A DNA stretch of 58,060 nt from Opitutaceae bacterium (GTDB lineage: Bacteria > Verrucomicrobiota > Verrucomicrobiia > Opitutales > Opitutaceae), in NCBI GenBank assembly GCA_019455245.1, contig JACFMR010000001.1:215556-273615 (forward strand), read 5' to 3'. The stretch's first letter is position 1. Each line of letters begins with the position of its first letter. Position numbers and translations under genes: made by a program. This document shows, piece after piece, positions 31,386 to 42,560 of this stretch. The notes under the pieces were generated by a model, which searched no databases, was not told the origin of the DNA, and was given only the letters and a program-made list of their open reading frames with translations.

Positions 31386-32114
31386 TCAGTGTTCCCGGGA
31401 CAGATTCTTTTGCACGCTGGTCAATCGGTTCAGGTGCGTCTTCGTGGCCACGCTTTCGTAAAGTTCAGGCGGAAGCTGCGCCAAGATTTCATGCTGTGTA
31501 GCATTGCGGCCGGCGCGCTCGATGGCGGCGCGGTACTGCGCAGCGATGTCTGCGCCTAGACCCTTGCCGGCGCGCTTCGTCGCATTCCGCCGTGATTCGT
31601 TCACGATGGCATTGCTGCGGCCGACGTAGAAGCCGGCGAGGAAAGCTTGTGCAAAGGCGCGTTCCATGTCGCCACCAGACCATGCCTGCAGGGCGTCATC
31701 GCAGTGCATGAAGATCCGGACCGATAGCGCGGTGGCAAAATCGGTGCGGTCGAGTTCCGCCAGCGCCGGCAAGTATTCCCAGCGCCGGCCAACCCTGCGG
31801 CGGAATTGCGGTGCGATGCCTTGGCTCCGGGGCGTGACGAGACGCCACCCGTCACGCTCCAAGGCTGCAAGGCTGTTGGCGGATTTGCGGGCGACGATCT
31901 CGAAAACCTCACGGCGCTGGGCGGCTTCGTGCTCCGCTTCCTTGGCCATGCCGGCGGCTATGCCGGGCAATTCCTGCACGACCGGCGAACCATCGGCGGC
32001 CGGTTGCTGCCAAGTCACACGGAGCTTGCCGGCCGTGAGCGCGGCTTTCAATCCGGCTCCCTTGCCCGTAGTGGCGGGGTGGAGACGGTGCGGGCGCGGC
32101 TGCTTCTTTTTCAC
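31386..32114 (-). CDS. Hypothetical satellite protein downstream of the integrase
   Basis: 242 residues. The start GTG at 32114 overlaps the integrase stop (GTGA), and the first residues are basic (VKKKQPRPHRLHP). Then ARKSANSLAALERDGWRLVTPRSQGIAPQFRRRVGRRWEYLPALAELD and a helical C-terminal half with ERAFAQAFLAGFYVGRSNAIVNESRRNATKRAGKG. No family recognised; nucleic-acid binding is plausible from the charge. A longer open frame to 32207 overlaps the integrase gene and is not used. Confidence 0.55.
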   Translation of the reverse strand: MKKKQPRPHRLHPATTGKGAGLKAALTAGKLRVTWQQPAADGSPVVQELPGIAAGMAKEAEHEAAQRREVFEIVARKSANSLAALERDGWRLVTPRSQGIAPQFRRRVGRRWEYLPALAELDRTDFATALSVRIFMHCDDALQAWSGGDMERAFAQAFLAGFYVGRSNAIVNESRRNATKRAGKGLGADIAAQYRAAIERAGRNATQHEILAQLPPELYESVATKTHLNRLTSVQKNLSREH

Positions 32115-33454
32115 GCCACCCCTGCCTTTCCGTTTGTGGCGGGCATGGGTTCCACGTCGCCACCGGCTTCGATCTTCGCCACCGCGGCCGGGCTCAGGTT
32201 GAACCATGTCTCGCCGGCTTCCTTCGTGACGAGTTCCAGGTAGTGCCGGCGCACAATGTCCGGCGAGTTGCCGGCAATCAGCGAAGTCTCGGCGATGTTG
32301 CCGGTCTGCGCCACCCGGTGCGAGATATACGCATGGCGGAAGCAGTTTTCCGGCAGGTCATACTTGGCGTCCCGGGCTATGTTGCGGATGCGGTCGAGGG
32401 CGAGGTTGCCGCAAACCCATTCCGTCCGGTCGGGTGCCAACATCAGCCATTCGACGGCGGCGGGGCAGAGCGGGACCAGTCGGCGCGAAGGGGTGCCTCG
32501 TTTGCCCTTGGTGACGCGCAGGTGTCCACCGGCAAGGTTGATGTCGTCCCATTTCTGGTCGTGGATTTCTGACCGGCGCATGCCGGCGAAACCGGCCAAC
32601 ACAAGCGCGGGCAGGTAGTCGGGATGAAGGCGGTGGAAATGTCCGAGCAACCGGCCGTAGGTCTCCGCGTCGATAATGCCCACTTCCATGTCAGGCTGCT
32701 TCACGGTTTGGGTGTGCTCTGCCTCAGTCAGGCGGGTGCGGTCGAGGTAGTGCTGTTTCTGTGCCCAGCGCCAAAGCGCCACCACCCATTTGCGGTAGGT
32801 CAGGCGCGTGCCGGGCTTCTCACGCTTGGCCAGCCATACGTCGAGTTGCCGGGATGTTACTTCGTGCAACATCCGCTCGCCCATGTCGCGGGTCAGGTCG
32901 TTGAATATGTGGCCGTGATTGTCGGCGGTCTGGATGCCCGCGGCGGTCTTGGCGGTGAGGTAGCGTTTCACGCATTGCGCCACTGTGACGAGTTCATGCG
33001 CCGATTTCTTGCGCTCTGCCCATGCAGTCGCGGCTTGGATGATTTCGCCACCGGTCAGATCGTGCGCCCGTTTCCACTCTTTCATTGCCGCCAACGGCGG
33101 GGTGTTTCCTGCTAGTCGCCGGAGGGCGTCCAATTCCTCGCGATCCGCGCGGGATACACGCATGGCCTCCATCTGGCCGGATGCCATCTGCTCACACTTA
33201 AGGCGGGCTTCATCCAATGCGGCGGAGGGTGAGGCGAACTTTTTGCGCTGCCTGCCTTCGGGGACATGCCAGGACACAACGTAATCGTGAGTTCGTGGCG
33301 TGCCTCTACGCTTGCGACGGATTGGCTTCTTGCCGCCCTTTGGTGCGAGACGTGCGACCTTGAACACGCGGACAATAGCTGAGCCTACACGGATAACGGC
33401 CGGCCATTTATCACGGCTCTTCTTGGATGCTGTCCGAGTTGTTTCAGCGTTCAT
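32111..33454 (-). CDS. int: Tyrosine recombinase (integrase) of the satellite
   Basis: 447 residues from the ATG at 33454. The N-terminal arm and core-binding domains precede a catalytic domain with GFAGMRRSEIHDQKWDDI (first catalytic Arg), TKGKRGTPSRRLVPL (beta-strand Lys region), ENCFRHAYISHR (second Arg) and SPDIVRRHYLELV (nucleophile Tyr). Two positions that are usually His read Asn (ENCFR and AGNSP), a variation seen in some related integrases. It lies 102 bases from attR and would catalyse insertion at and excision from the tRNA-Arg 3' end. Confidence 0.9.
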   Translation of the reverse strand: MNAETTRTASKKSRDKWPAVIRVGSAIVRVFKVARLAPKGGKKPIRRKRRGTPRTHDYVVSWHVPEGRQRKKFASPSAALDEARLKCEQMASGQMEAMRVSRADREELDALRRLAGNTPPLAAMKEWKRAHDLTGGEIIQAATAWAERKKSAHELVTVAQCVKRYLTAKTAAGIQTADNHGHIFNDLTRDMGERMLHEVTSRQLDVWLAKREKPGTRLTYRKWVVALWRWAQKQHYLDRTRLTEAEHTQTVKQPDMEVGIIDAETYGRLLGHFHRLHPDYLPALVLAGFAGMRRSEIHDQKWDDINLAGGHLRVTKGKRGTPSRRLVPLCPAAVEWLMLAPDRTEWVCGNLALDRIRNIARDAKYDLPENCFRHAYISHRVAQTGNIAETSLIAGNSPDIVRRHYLELVTKEAGETWFNLSPAAVAKIEAGGDVEPMPATNGKAGVA

Positions 33455-33472
33455 GTCAGCCTTTCTTAAGTG

Positions 33473-33488
33473 GGGGACAATGGGGACA
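33473..33488 (+). promoter_or_regulatory. GGGGACA pair between integrase gene and attR
   Basis: GGGGACA at 33473-33479 and 33482-33488 (nine-base spacing) lies 20-35 bases upstream of the integrase start codon and about 70 bases from attR. It could be an arm-type site, an integrase-promoter operator, or both. Confidence 0.45.
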
Positions 33489-33556
33489 CGCCAACATGAC
33501 GCAAGAGTAAACAACTATCAATTTCTCATAGGTAGATTACCAGTAATCGCAACGCA

Positions 33557-33575
33557 CTACGGGTGCGCCACTTTC
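33557..33575 (+). repeat. attR: right attachment-site repeat
   Basis: CTACGGGTGCGCCACTTTC, an exact direct repeat of 20097-20115. Upstream bases do not extend the tRNA match (ACGCA instead of GACTCC), so this copy is only the crossover segment. It marks the right end of the element next to the integrase gene. Confidence 0.95.
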
Positions 33576-33585
33576 CAGCCGGTCA

Positions 33586-33604
33586 GTGTCGATCTAGTGT
33601 CGAC
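33586..33604 (+). repeat. Island-boundary repeat, copy A
   Basis: GTGTCGATCTAGTGTCGAC, beginning 11 bases after attR. It contains GTGTCGA twice. Copy B at 55875-55893 differs at one base, and copy C at 56157-56174 shares the flanks (GTCA before, AAAT after) but lacks one base. All three have the same orientation. Confidence 0.6.
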
Positions 33605-33666
33605 CAAATCTTGTTTTTTACGGCGAGAATAGGTTTTGACCGCCAATATCCGGGCTTTCCCGGTAA

Positions 33667-34998
33667 TTATTCGGCGTCTATTTCTGGGCCTTTTCGGTCT
33701 GGCAAAGGCCGCAATCGGCGGTTCCGGGTCGGATCGATTTCCTCGACCTCGGGCTTGGGGATACAGGTGAAACTGATGCGCATGGGCGCGTTCTCGGTCA
33801 CGCCCCAAGCGCCGCCGAAATACACCGAGCCGTGGCCGAAGGTCTGGTTGACCAGGTCCACCGCCTCGCACAGCCGTTCGCGGGCCTCACGTTGCGGTTG
33901 GTCGAACAGCTCGGGCGTGTAGATTTGCAGGGGCAGCAAGCGGGTCAGCGTCACCGACACCTGGATCGGCCCGCGCCTTTGGGCGCCCGGCTGCGCCAGC
34001 AACTGGTTCAACGCCTTCGTCAATTCGAGGGTGTCCTGCGTTTCGGTGATGCGCAGGTCGTCGGACCAGCGCTGACCGTCGCGGTAGCCGATGTAGGCCG
34101 CCAAGCCCGCGGCGTAGTGCCCGAGGTGGCGCAGGCGCATCGCGGCTTTCTGGAGCAGCCGGTGCAGCACCGCGTGCGCTTTCGCCGGCGTGCGCAGCTT
34201 GGGCGGCAACACGTGGCTGTGGCCGACGGTCTTGTTTTTCTCGCAGGGCGTCGGGATGTTTTCCCCGCGCAGCCGGCCGTGGATGCGCTCGCCCTCGACA
34301 TTGCCCCAGATGGCGCGGAGCTGGGCCTTGGGCGCGGCGTAGAGCTTGGCCACGGTGTCGATGCCCGCCGCCCGCAGCCGCGCGCCCATGCTGTCGCCGA
34401 TGCCGAGAAAATCGTCGATCTCCAGGTGCAACAGCCGCTGCGGGAGATCGTCCTCGTCGAGGACGGTCAGCCCGTCGGGCTTCTGCATGTCGGTGGCGAG
34501 CTTGGCCAAAAACCAGTTGGGCGCGATGCCGATGCTGGAACTGAGGCTCGGACCGATTTCCCGGCGGATCGTGGCCTTGATGTCGCGGGCGACCTTGAGC
34601 GCCTTGTCGCGCGGCGCGAAGGTCTTGGTCAGGTCGCACTCCACCTCGTCAATCGAGCGGATTTCAGAAACGTGAATACATCGCTCGATGCACTCCAGAA
34701 GCCGGTGATGGTAGCCGATGTAAACCTTGGGCCGGGCCTCGACCAAGGTGATCTGCGGACACAGCCGCTTTGCTTCGCCGACGCCCGTGCCGGTCTTGAT
34801 GCCAAACGCCTTGGCCGGATAGCTCGCCGCGATGATGCACGACGTGTCGGCCATCACCGGCACGATGCCGATGGGTTGGCCGCGCAGGCGCGGATGCTCG
34901 GCCTCCTCGCACGAGGCGAAGAACGAGTTGAAATCCACTGCCAGCGTCCGAAGGGCCATGCCTCCACCAGAGACCCGCGGATCCGTCCCGGAAACCAT
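33667..34998 (-). CDS. Y-family DNA polymerase (DinB/UmuC-like)
   Basis: 443 residues. The start ATG at 34998 is preferred because AAAGGTGA precedes it at good spacing; MALRTLAVD at 34959 is an alternative. Catalytic motifs are AVDFNSFFASCEEAE (first Asp) and RSIDEVECDLTK (Asp-Glu). Then SSIGIAPNWFLAKLATDMQKPDGL, the helix-hairpin-helix part (HLEIDDFLGIGDSMGARLRAAGI) and a little-finger domain. It would copy damaged DNA with low fidelity. It stands alone, just beyond the satellite's right end and the first boundary repeat. Confidence 0.88.
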   Translation of the reverse strand: MVSGTDPRVSGGGMALRTLAVDFNSFFASCEEAEHPRLRGQPIGIVPVMADTSCIIAASYPAKAFGIKTGTGVGEAKRLCPQITLVEARPKVYIGYHHRLLECIERCIHVSEIRSIDEVECDLTKTFAPRDKALKVARDIKATIRREIGPSLSSSIGIAPNWFLAKLATDMQKPDGLTVLDEDDLPQRLLHLEIDDFLGIGDSMGARLRAAGIDTVAKLYAAPKAQLRAIWGNVEGERIHGRLRGENIPTPCEKNKTVGHSHVLPPKLRTPAKAHAVLHRLLQKAAMRLRHLGHYAAGLAAYIGYRDGQRWSDDLRITETQDTLELTKALNQLLAQPGAQRRGPIQVSVTLTRLLPLQIYTPELFDQPQREARERLCEAVDLVNQTFGHGSVYFGGAWGVTENAPMRISFTCIPKPEVEEIDPTRNRRLRPLPDRKGPEIDAE

Positions 34999-35177
34999 AA
35001 TTCACCTTTATTTTGGGTGTCCCCGCCGATGGCCCACCTGGGGTGCGAAACTGGCCGGTTGCCATGGCCATCAGCGTGGCGCTATCGCCTGTGATGTTGC
35101 GCTTGGTGACCGGTTGACGTGTCATTCATCCCGCGGTTGACTGCCGGCTGAAGCTTCAGTCGTTTGAGCCTGTTGAA

Positions 35178-35465
35178 ATGAAAAAATCTTTCACTCAAGA
35201 CTTCGCTGCACTTGAGAGAGCACTACGTGCCCAGCGGAGGCGACGTGTAGTCGTAATGACACCCGAGCAAATTATCGTTGAGCAGTGCATGACACCGCGC
35301 GCCGCTGCCGGGATTGAGCGCAAGTTTGGAATCAAATTCGGGTGGTTTTCACCTACTTATTCAGCACTGAAACGGCACAAGCTTATGCCATCGCAACAGA
35401 TGCAGTGGGAAGCATGGCTACAGCAGTATGAACAAGCCAAGGCCGGCAACCGGAAGCGTAGCTGA
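35178..35465 (+). CDS. Hypothetical small protein
   Basis: 95 residues, ATG at 35178 followed by a basic helical N-terminus (KKSFTQDFAALERALRAQRRRRVVV). The middle (MTPEQIIVEQCMTPRAAAGIERKFGIKFGWFSPTYSALKRHKLMPSQQMQWEAWLQQYEQA) looks folded. No family recognised. It is the only plus-strand gene between the polymerase and the helicase remnant. Confidence 0.5.
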   Translation: MKKSFTQDFAALERALRAQRRRRVVVMTPEQIIVEQCMTPRAAAGIERKFGIKFGWFSPTYSALKRHKLMPSQQMQWEAWLQQYEQAKAGNRKRS

Positions 35466-35466
35466 G

Positions 35467-35500
35467 CATGTTGGAGCATCAACTTGCCGAGTGTTTCCCG
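35467..35500 (+). repeat. Diverged 34-bp repeat, copy 1
   Basis: Starts CATGTTGGAGCATCAACTTG and ends GTGTTTCCCG. The copy at 37481-37514 matches at 28 of 34 positions in the same orientation. Both copies begin one or two bases after a stop codon, which suggests a shared module tail or a recombination scar. Confidence 0.5.
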
Positions 35501-35564
35501 GGAGGCCACATCGAATTGGATCTGCACGCGGCCCTAGCAGTTCGGGCAAGGATAGACGACAGAC

Positions 35565-36245
35565 TCAAGTCTCCACGACCGACCAACCGCGACTCGCGAG
35601 TTCCGCTATTGCTGCCACGTCTAGTTGTCCATTCGCCTCGAATGTTGTCCGGGGCATCGCAAGACAGAGCAAGTGTGACGGTCGCGTCATAGCAACGTAG
35701 TGCAGCTTGAGTCGTCCTTTCGTGAGCTTTGGAGTTTTCTTCTGTTCGCCCTCCATCTTGCCGAGAATCCAGTCACGAAGAGCCGATAGATTGTGCTTAT
35801 AGTAGTAAGTCTCACAAACCAATGTCGCTGTGTGCGTCTCGCCTTTGACTGAGTGAATTGAACCTAGCTGGATATTCACGACAGTCCCCCCAACCTCGAT
35901 GCGGCAGCGATTCACAGTCCTGCGCGTGGCATCCTGTCCATCGACTTGATCTATCCCTTCGGGCCAACGTAAGAATTCCTCTGACGCTGCGGAGATTTCT
36001 CCCTGAGCAATCGCAGACCCAACATTGCGAAGCAGCGGTTGCCATTTCGCAGTCCAGTCTTCCTTGGTTGGAGGATCCTTGGACATCCCCAACTCAAGCA
36101 ACAGGTAATTGTAGTCCTGCCGGATCTTGGGTAGCTCCGAGAGCTGCGTTAGTATCCATCGATGCCGCTCGCTCCGTCGCTGCAAGTCGCGGGCGTTTTT
36201 CATCAGCGCAGCCAATCGAAGGACCGCATCGGCCAGCGCATCCAC
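35565..36245 (-). pseudogene. UvrD-like helicase, C-terminal remnant
   Basis: 226 codons encode only the last part of a superfamily-1 helicase. Motif V-like GSIHSVKGETHTATLVCETYY and motif VI-like KLHYVAMTRPSHLLCLAM are visible. The Walker A and B part is missing, and in-frame TAA occurs upstream at the end of the Fic gene, so no complete protein can be made. Such helicases are partners in nuclease-helicase defence systems (GajB of Gabija has this motif set), which makes it a likely relic of an earlier defence locus. A GTG at 36245 could start a short product. Confidence 0.65.
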
Positions 36246-36252
36246 GCATAGG

Positions 36253-37233
36253 TTAGTTTACGCTGGCGGTGAAGGCCTGCGCCTTGGCCATGACTTGGAT
36301 GAACGGCTCGGTGAGCGAATTGTTTGAGAGGCCTTTCAGGGCGAGGATGTAGTCGTCCCGCAGCACGGTAGGGACGATGATCCGGCTGAGCCCGGCGCGA
36401 GTGAGTTCCGCGTTGAGGAAGATGCGGGCGATGCGACCGTTGCCGTCCTCGAAGGGATGGATTTCGGCCACGAGGAACATGAAGTAGAGGGCGCGCGCGA
36501 AGCCCTCGGTGAACGAGCGGGCGAGGTCGAAACCCTGCTTGAATGTGCCGCGCACGAGATCGGGTGCCACGAAATGCGTGGAGCCGGCACGGTTTGGCTT
36601 CTCCTTGAACAGGCCCGGATGTTCCTCGGGGCGGGCGGACATCAGTACGCGGTGGCGGTGCAGCAAGAGCGCGATGAAATCGTCATAGGTCTCGGCGACG
36701 AGGCCGGCTTCGACCCGGTCCTCGATCAGCTGGAAGGTCCCGACAATGTCGTGCGCATCCTTGGGGCGCGCCTCCGGGATTTTCTGCTGGAAGACGATCT
36801 CACGCGCTTCATCGACCTCGAACTCCGTCCCCTCGATGTAATTGGAAAAATAGGCCTCGAAGAATGCCCGGTTCCGCCAGACGTCCGTGGACATTGTCGG
36901 CTCCGCCAAGCGCGGCAACACCTCGGCGTTGAGCGCGCCGGCGAGCTTGGTGAAAAGCTCGATGCGGTCGGGATCATAGGGTGTCTGCGCGGCCCGGGCG
37001 CGGGCGACCGCGGTGCCGAGCGCCTTGGCGTCGCCAGTCCCGAGGATGGCGGAGAACAAGCCGTTCAGGGCTGTGAATTCCCCGGCCATGCCGAGGGCCT
37101 TGGCGAGGGCGCTGGCCTCGTCGCGCAGCCGGTTCAGTTCGGCTTCGCCGTGCAGCCGGCAGATTTTTTCCAGGATCCCCTCGACCTTGTCGCGCGGGAG
37201 GCACTTGCCCTTGGCGCCCCGGCTCGGCTGCAT
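36253..37233 (-). CDS. Fic-domain protein (AMPylase) with N-terminal inhibitory motif
   Basis: 326 residues from the ATG at 37233. The catalytic motif HPFEDGNGR is complete, with the catalytic His at residue 259, giving AMP transfer from ATP to a hydroxyl on a target protein. SNYIEGTEF around residues 130-138 fits the (S/T)xxxE(G/N) inhibitory motif (E134) that blocks ATP in resting Fic enzymes. The arrangement is class II: inhibition from the N-terminal side of the same chain. The frame stays open upstream to 37587, but that stretch overlaps the BRO remnant on the other strand and is probably not coding. It may be a toxin or regulator in the island. Confidence 0.85.
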   Translation of the reverse strand: MQPSRGAKGKCLPRDKVEGILEKICRLHGEAELNRLRDEASALAKALGMAGEFTALNGLFSAILGTGDAKALGTAVARARAAQTPYDPDRIELFTKLAGALNAEVLPRLAEPTMSTDVWRNRAFFEAYFSNYIEGTEFEVDEAREIVFQQKIPEARPKDAHDIVGTFQLIEDRVEAGLVAETYDDFIALLLHRHRVLMSARPEEHPGLFKEKPNRAGSTHFVAPDLVRGTFKQGFDLARSFTEGFARALYFMFLVAEIHPFEDGNGRIARIFLNAELTRAGLSRIIVPTVLRDDYILALKGLSNNSLTEPFIQVMAKAQAFTASVN

Positions 37234-37281
37234 GTTCTCCAGCAGGGCGCGGGCGCGAGAGGACAGCCGGAGCTTCCCGCC

Positions 37282-37479
37282 ATCTTCGAGCAACACGAGA
37301 TCCGCCGCGCCTACGACGAAAAGACCGAGACGTGGTGGTTTTCCGTTGTGGATATTGTCCAGGTGCTTACCCAGCAGCCAGACTTTCAGGCGGCCAGAAA
37401 CTATTGGAAAGTGCTGAAACACAGGCTGGCTAAAGAAGGAAGCCAAGTGGTTACAGATTGTAACCGGTTGAAGGATTAA
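37282..37479 (+). pseudogene. BRO-family N-terminal domain, remnant
   Basis: About 65 codons give IFEQHEIRRAYDEKTETWWFSVVDIVQVLTQQPDFQAARNYWKVLKHRLAKEGSQVVTDCNRLKD, the characteristic first part of BRO/antirepressor-type proteins. There is no good start codon upstream in frame and a TAA follows directly after NRLKD, before the rest of the family. It lies antisense to the region just ahead of the Fic gene. A fragment left by recombination; BRO genes usually come from phages. Confidence 0.65.
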
Positions 37480-37480
37480 C

Positions 37481-37514
37481 CATGTTAGCACATCAGCCTG
37501 CCGGGTGTTTCCCG
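37481..37514 (+). repeat. Diverged 34-bp repeat, copy 2
   Basis: Starts CATGTTAGCACATCAGCCTG and ends GTGTTTCCCG, directly after the stop of the BRO-domain remnant. Its CATCAGCCTGCC pairs imperfectly with GGCGGGTTGATG about 50 bases downstream, so it may form a long hairpin. Confidence 0.5.
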
Positions 37515-37853
37515 CCTTGATGCGACTGTTGGTCGTTACGGCGGGTTGATGCCAAGGGAGCAGCTCTGAGGACAATTGTAATGGCATCGAATGAAATGAT
37601 CATGAAACGATTAAATTATACGTATGCCAATGCTGCTGAGCTATTTGTGGAGTAACGTGAAACGATAATGAAACGATTTTCGCAGTGAACGGCGTTCGCA
37701 TCAAGTGCACATGCGGGAACAGATTATTGTGGACTGGCGGGGTGTAGCGCGAGGTCGTGATTTTGGATGGCCCAGAGAAACGATTGCATGCCCAAGTATT
37801 TGATCCTAGGCCAGATGTCCAAGCCTCGGCTGGAAAGTGCCGCATCGTGCCAC
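37515..37853. other. AT-richer intergenic stretch with short repeats
   Basis: No convincing gene. ATGAAACGATTAA (about 37610), GTGAAACGATAATGAAACGATTTT (about 37657-37680) repeat the core GAAACGAT three times. A 24-codon frame starting MASNEMIMKR at 37581 has no relatives I recognise. The composition differs clearly from the GC-rich genes around it. Confidence 0.4.
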
Positions 37854-38570
37854 TTACGAATCCCACCGGAATGTCGCACCGACACCACTACTGTGAACCG
37901 CACGGCCTAAACCGGTGTCAATATTCCAATGGGCAGGCGTCTTCCCGTTTCCGCTAACTCCTGGAACAAGAATGAGGGACTGGGATTCGACTTGTGGCCA
38001 CGAGGAGATGAATTTGTACGGCCGGTGAACGTGTCCGCTCAGGATGAGCTTGGGCGGATGGTACTGTAGTGCTGGCCACAGGTCTGTATCGCCGACGTCG
38101 TATCCCTCATCGCCAATTGAGCAGTAACAGCTTGAGGGAGGGGAGTGGGTTACAACGATATCAACTTCACCGTCCAGCTCCGGTGTTTGCAACCATCCGT
38201 TGACCACGATTCTCGTCGGCGCATCGTCGCTGAACTTGGGCTGAAAATTTACAACGTCTCCATCGATCCCAATAATTTGCCCCCGACCTTTGAGCCGTTT
38301 GATCCAGGCGGCCTCGGCATTTTGATCTTCCTCTATCACCCGAGGACTTTTTGACCAATAGTCGTGGTTACCTGAACAAATAACCAGAGGACATTTCAAG
38401 TGCATCAGCCATTTGGTTACGTCGTTGACCTGATCGAGTAGCCTACGGTCTGAAAATGCGTTAAGCACGTCTCCAGCAATCGCCACGAGGTCAAACCGAT
38501 CTGCCTCATTTACTACCCAGTCGAACCAGCATGAGTTCAGATGCAGATCAGCAACGAGCAGAATTTTCAT
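37854..38570 (-). CDS. Calcineurin-like metallophosphoesterase
   Basis: 238 residues from ATG 38570 (MKILLVADLH); an in-frame ATG at 38597 is possible. The metal-binding set is complete: VADLHLN (DxH), IAGDVLN (GD), CSGNHDYWS (GNHD), VTHSPPSS and SGHVHRPY (GHxH). It could cleave phosphodiesters such as cyclic nucleotides, nucleotides or DNA ends; the substrate cannot be told. It is divergent from the defence operon and near it, so may be an accessory or a phage-island passenger. Confidence 0.85.
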   Translation of the reverse strand: MKILLVADLHLNSCWFDWVVNEADRFDLVAIAGDVLNAFSDRRLLDQVNDVTKWLMHLKCPLVICSGNHDYWSKSPRVIEEDQNAEAAWIKRLKGRGQIIGIDGDVVNFQPKFSDDAPTRIVVNGWLQTPELDGEVDIVVTHSPPSSCYCSIGDEGYDVGDTDLWPALQYHPPKLILSGHVHRPYKFISSWPQVESQSLILVPGVSGNGKTPAHWNIDTGLGRAVHSSGVGATFRWDS

Positions 38571-38630
38571 GGATTGATTTGGCAACGTGATTGCCATTCC
38601 TCAGCGCACCAAGCCAGTTCGTAATTAAAG

Positions 38631-38661
38631 CCTGGGTGGGACCGCCAATGTCCCACCCAGG
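38631..38661. repeat. Perfect 12-bp inverted repeat ahead of the defence operon
   Basis: CCTGGGTGGGAC, seven bases, then GTCCCACCCAGG. It sits between the divergent metallophosphoesterase and SNF2 genes. There is no T run on the plus side; the minus strand continues CTTTAATTA. It may be an operator, an insulator hairpin or a small mobile repeat. Confidence 0.55.
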
Positions 38662-38883
38662 GTGTGATAATCCATCAGTAATCACCCCAGGTCGGGTGCG
38701 GCCCTGAGCTGCAATCCGATTTCAACATGAACAAATCCACGCTTATTCAGAGATTCATCTCGCGCGACATGAGTATTTTCCACAATTTGTGGACCGAACT
38801 CCTCAGGCAATCCACCGGTCGGGGCGGGTTCGAGTCAGAACAGTCATGAACATGCCCCCATACGAGTGGAATTCTTTTGCCCC

Positions 38884-42453
<3,570 letters not shown>

Positions 42454-42560
42454 CTGCTCACGAGTTCTGTTCGCATCTAATTGGTGTATCATTCTGTCCG
42501 TATAAATAATAGATTACTTGAGCACGACAGTAAGCTTAAAAAAGGAAATAGGCTAATTGT

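Noticed and set aside
35468..35692. 74-codon plus-strand frame starting in the 34-bp repeat
   Set aside because: It lies over the helicase remnant, and the second repeat copy has no similar frame.
35467..37514. Integron attC sites for the two 34-bp repeats
   Set aside because: The required GTTRRRY/RYYYAAC core pair is not present, and no integron integrase is seen.
37600..37866. 88-codon minus-strand frame
   Set aside because: No start context, odd composition, and it overlaps the metallophosphoesterase end. No reason to regard it as coding.
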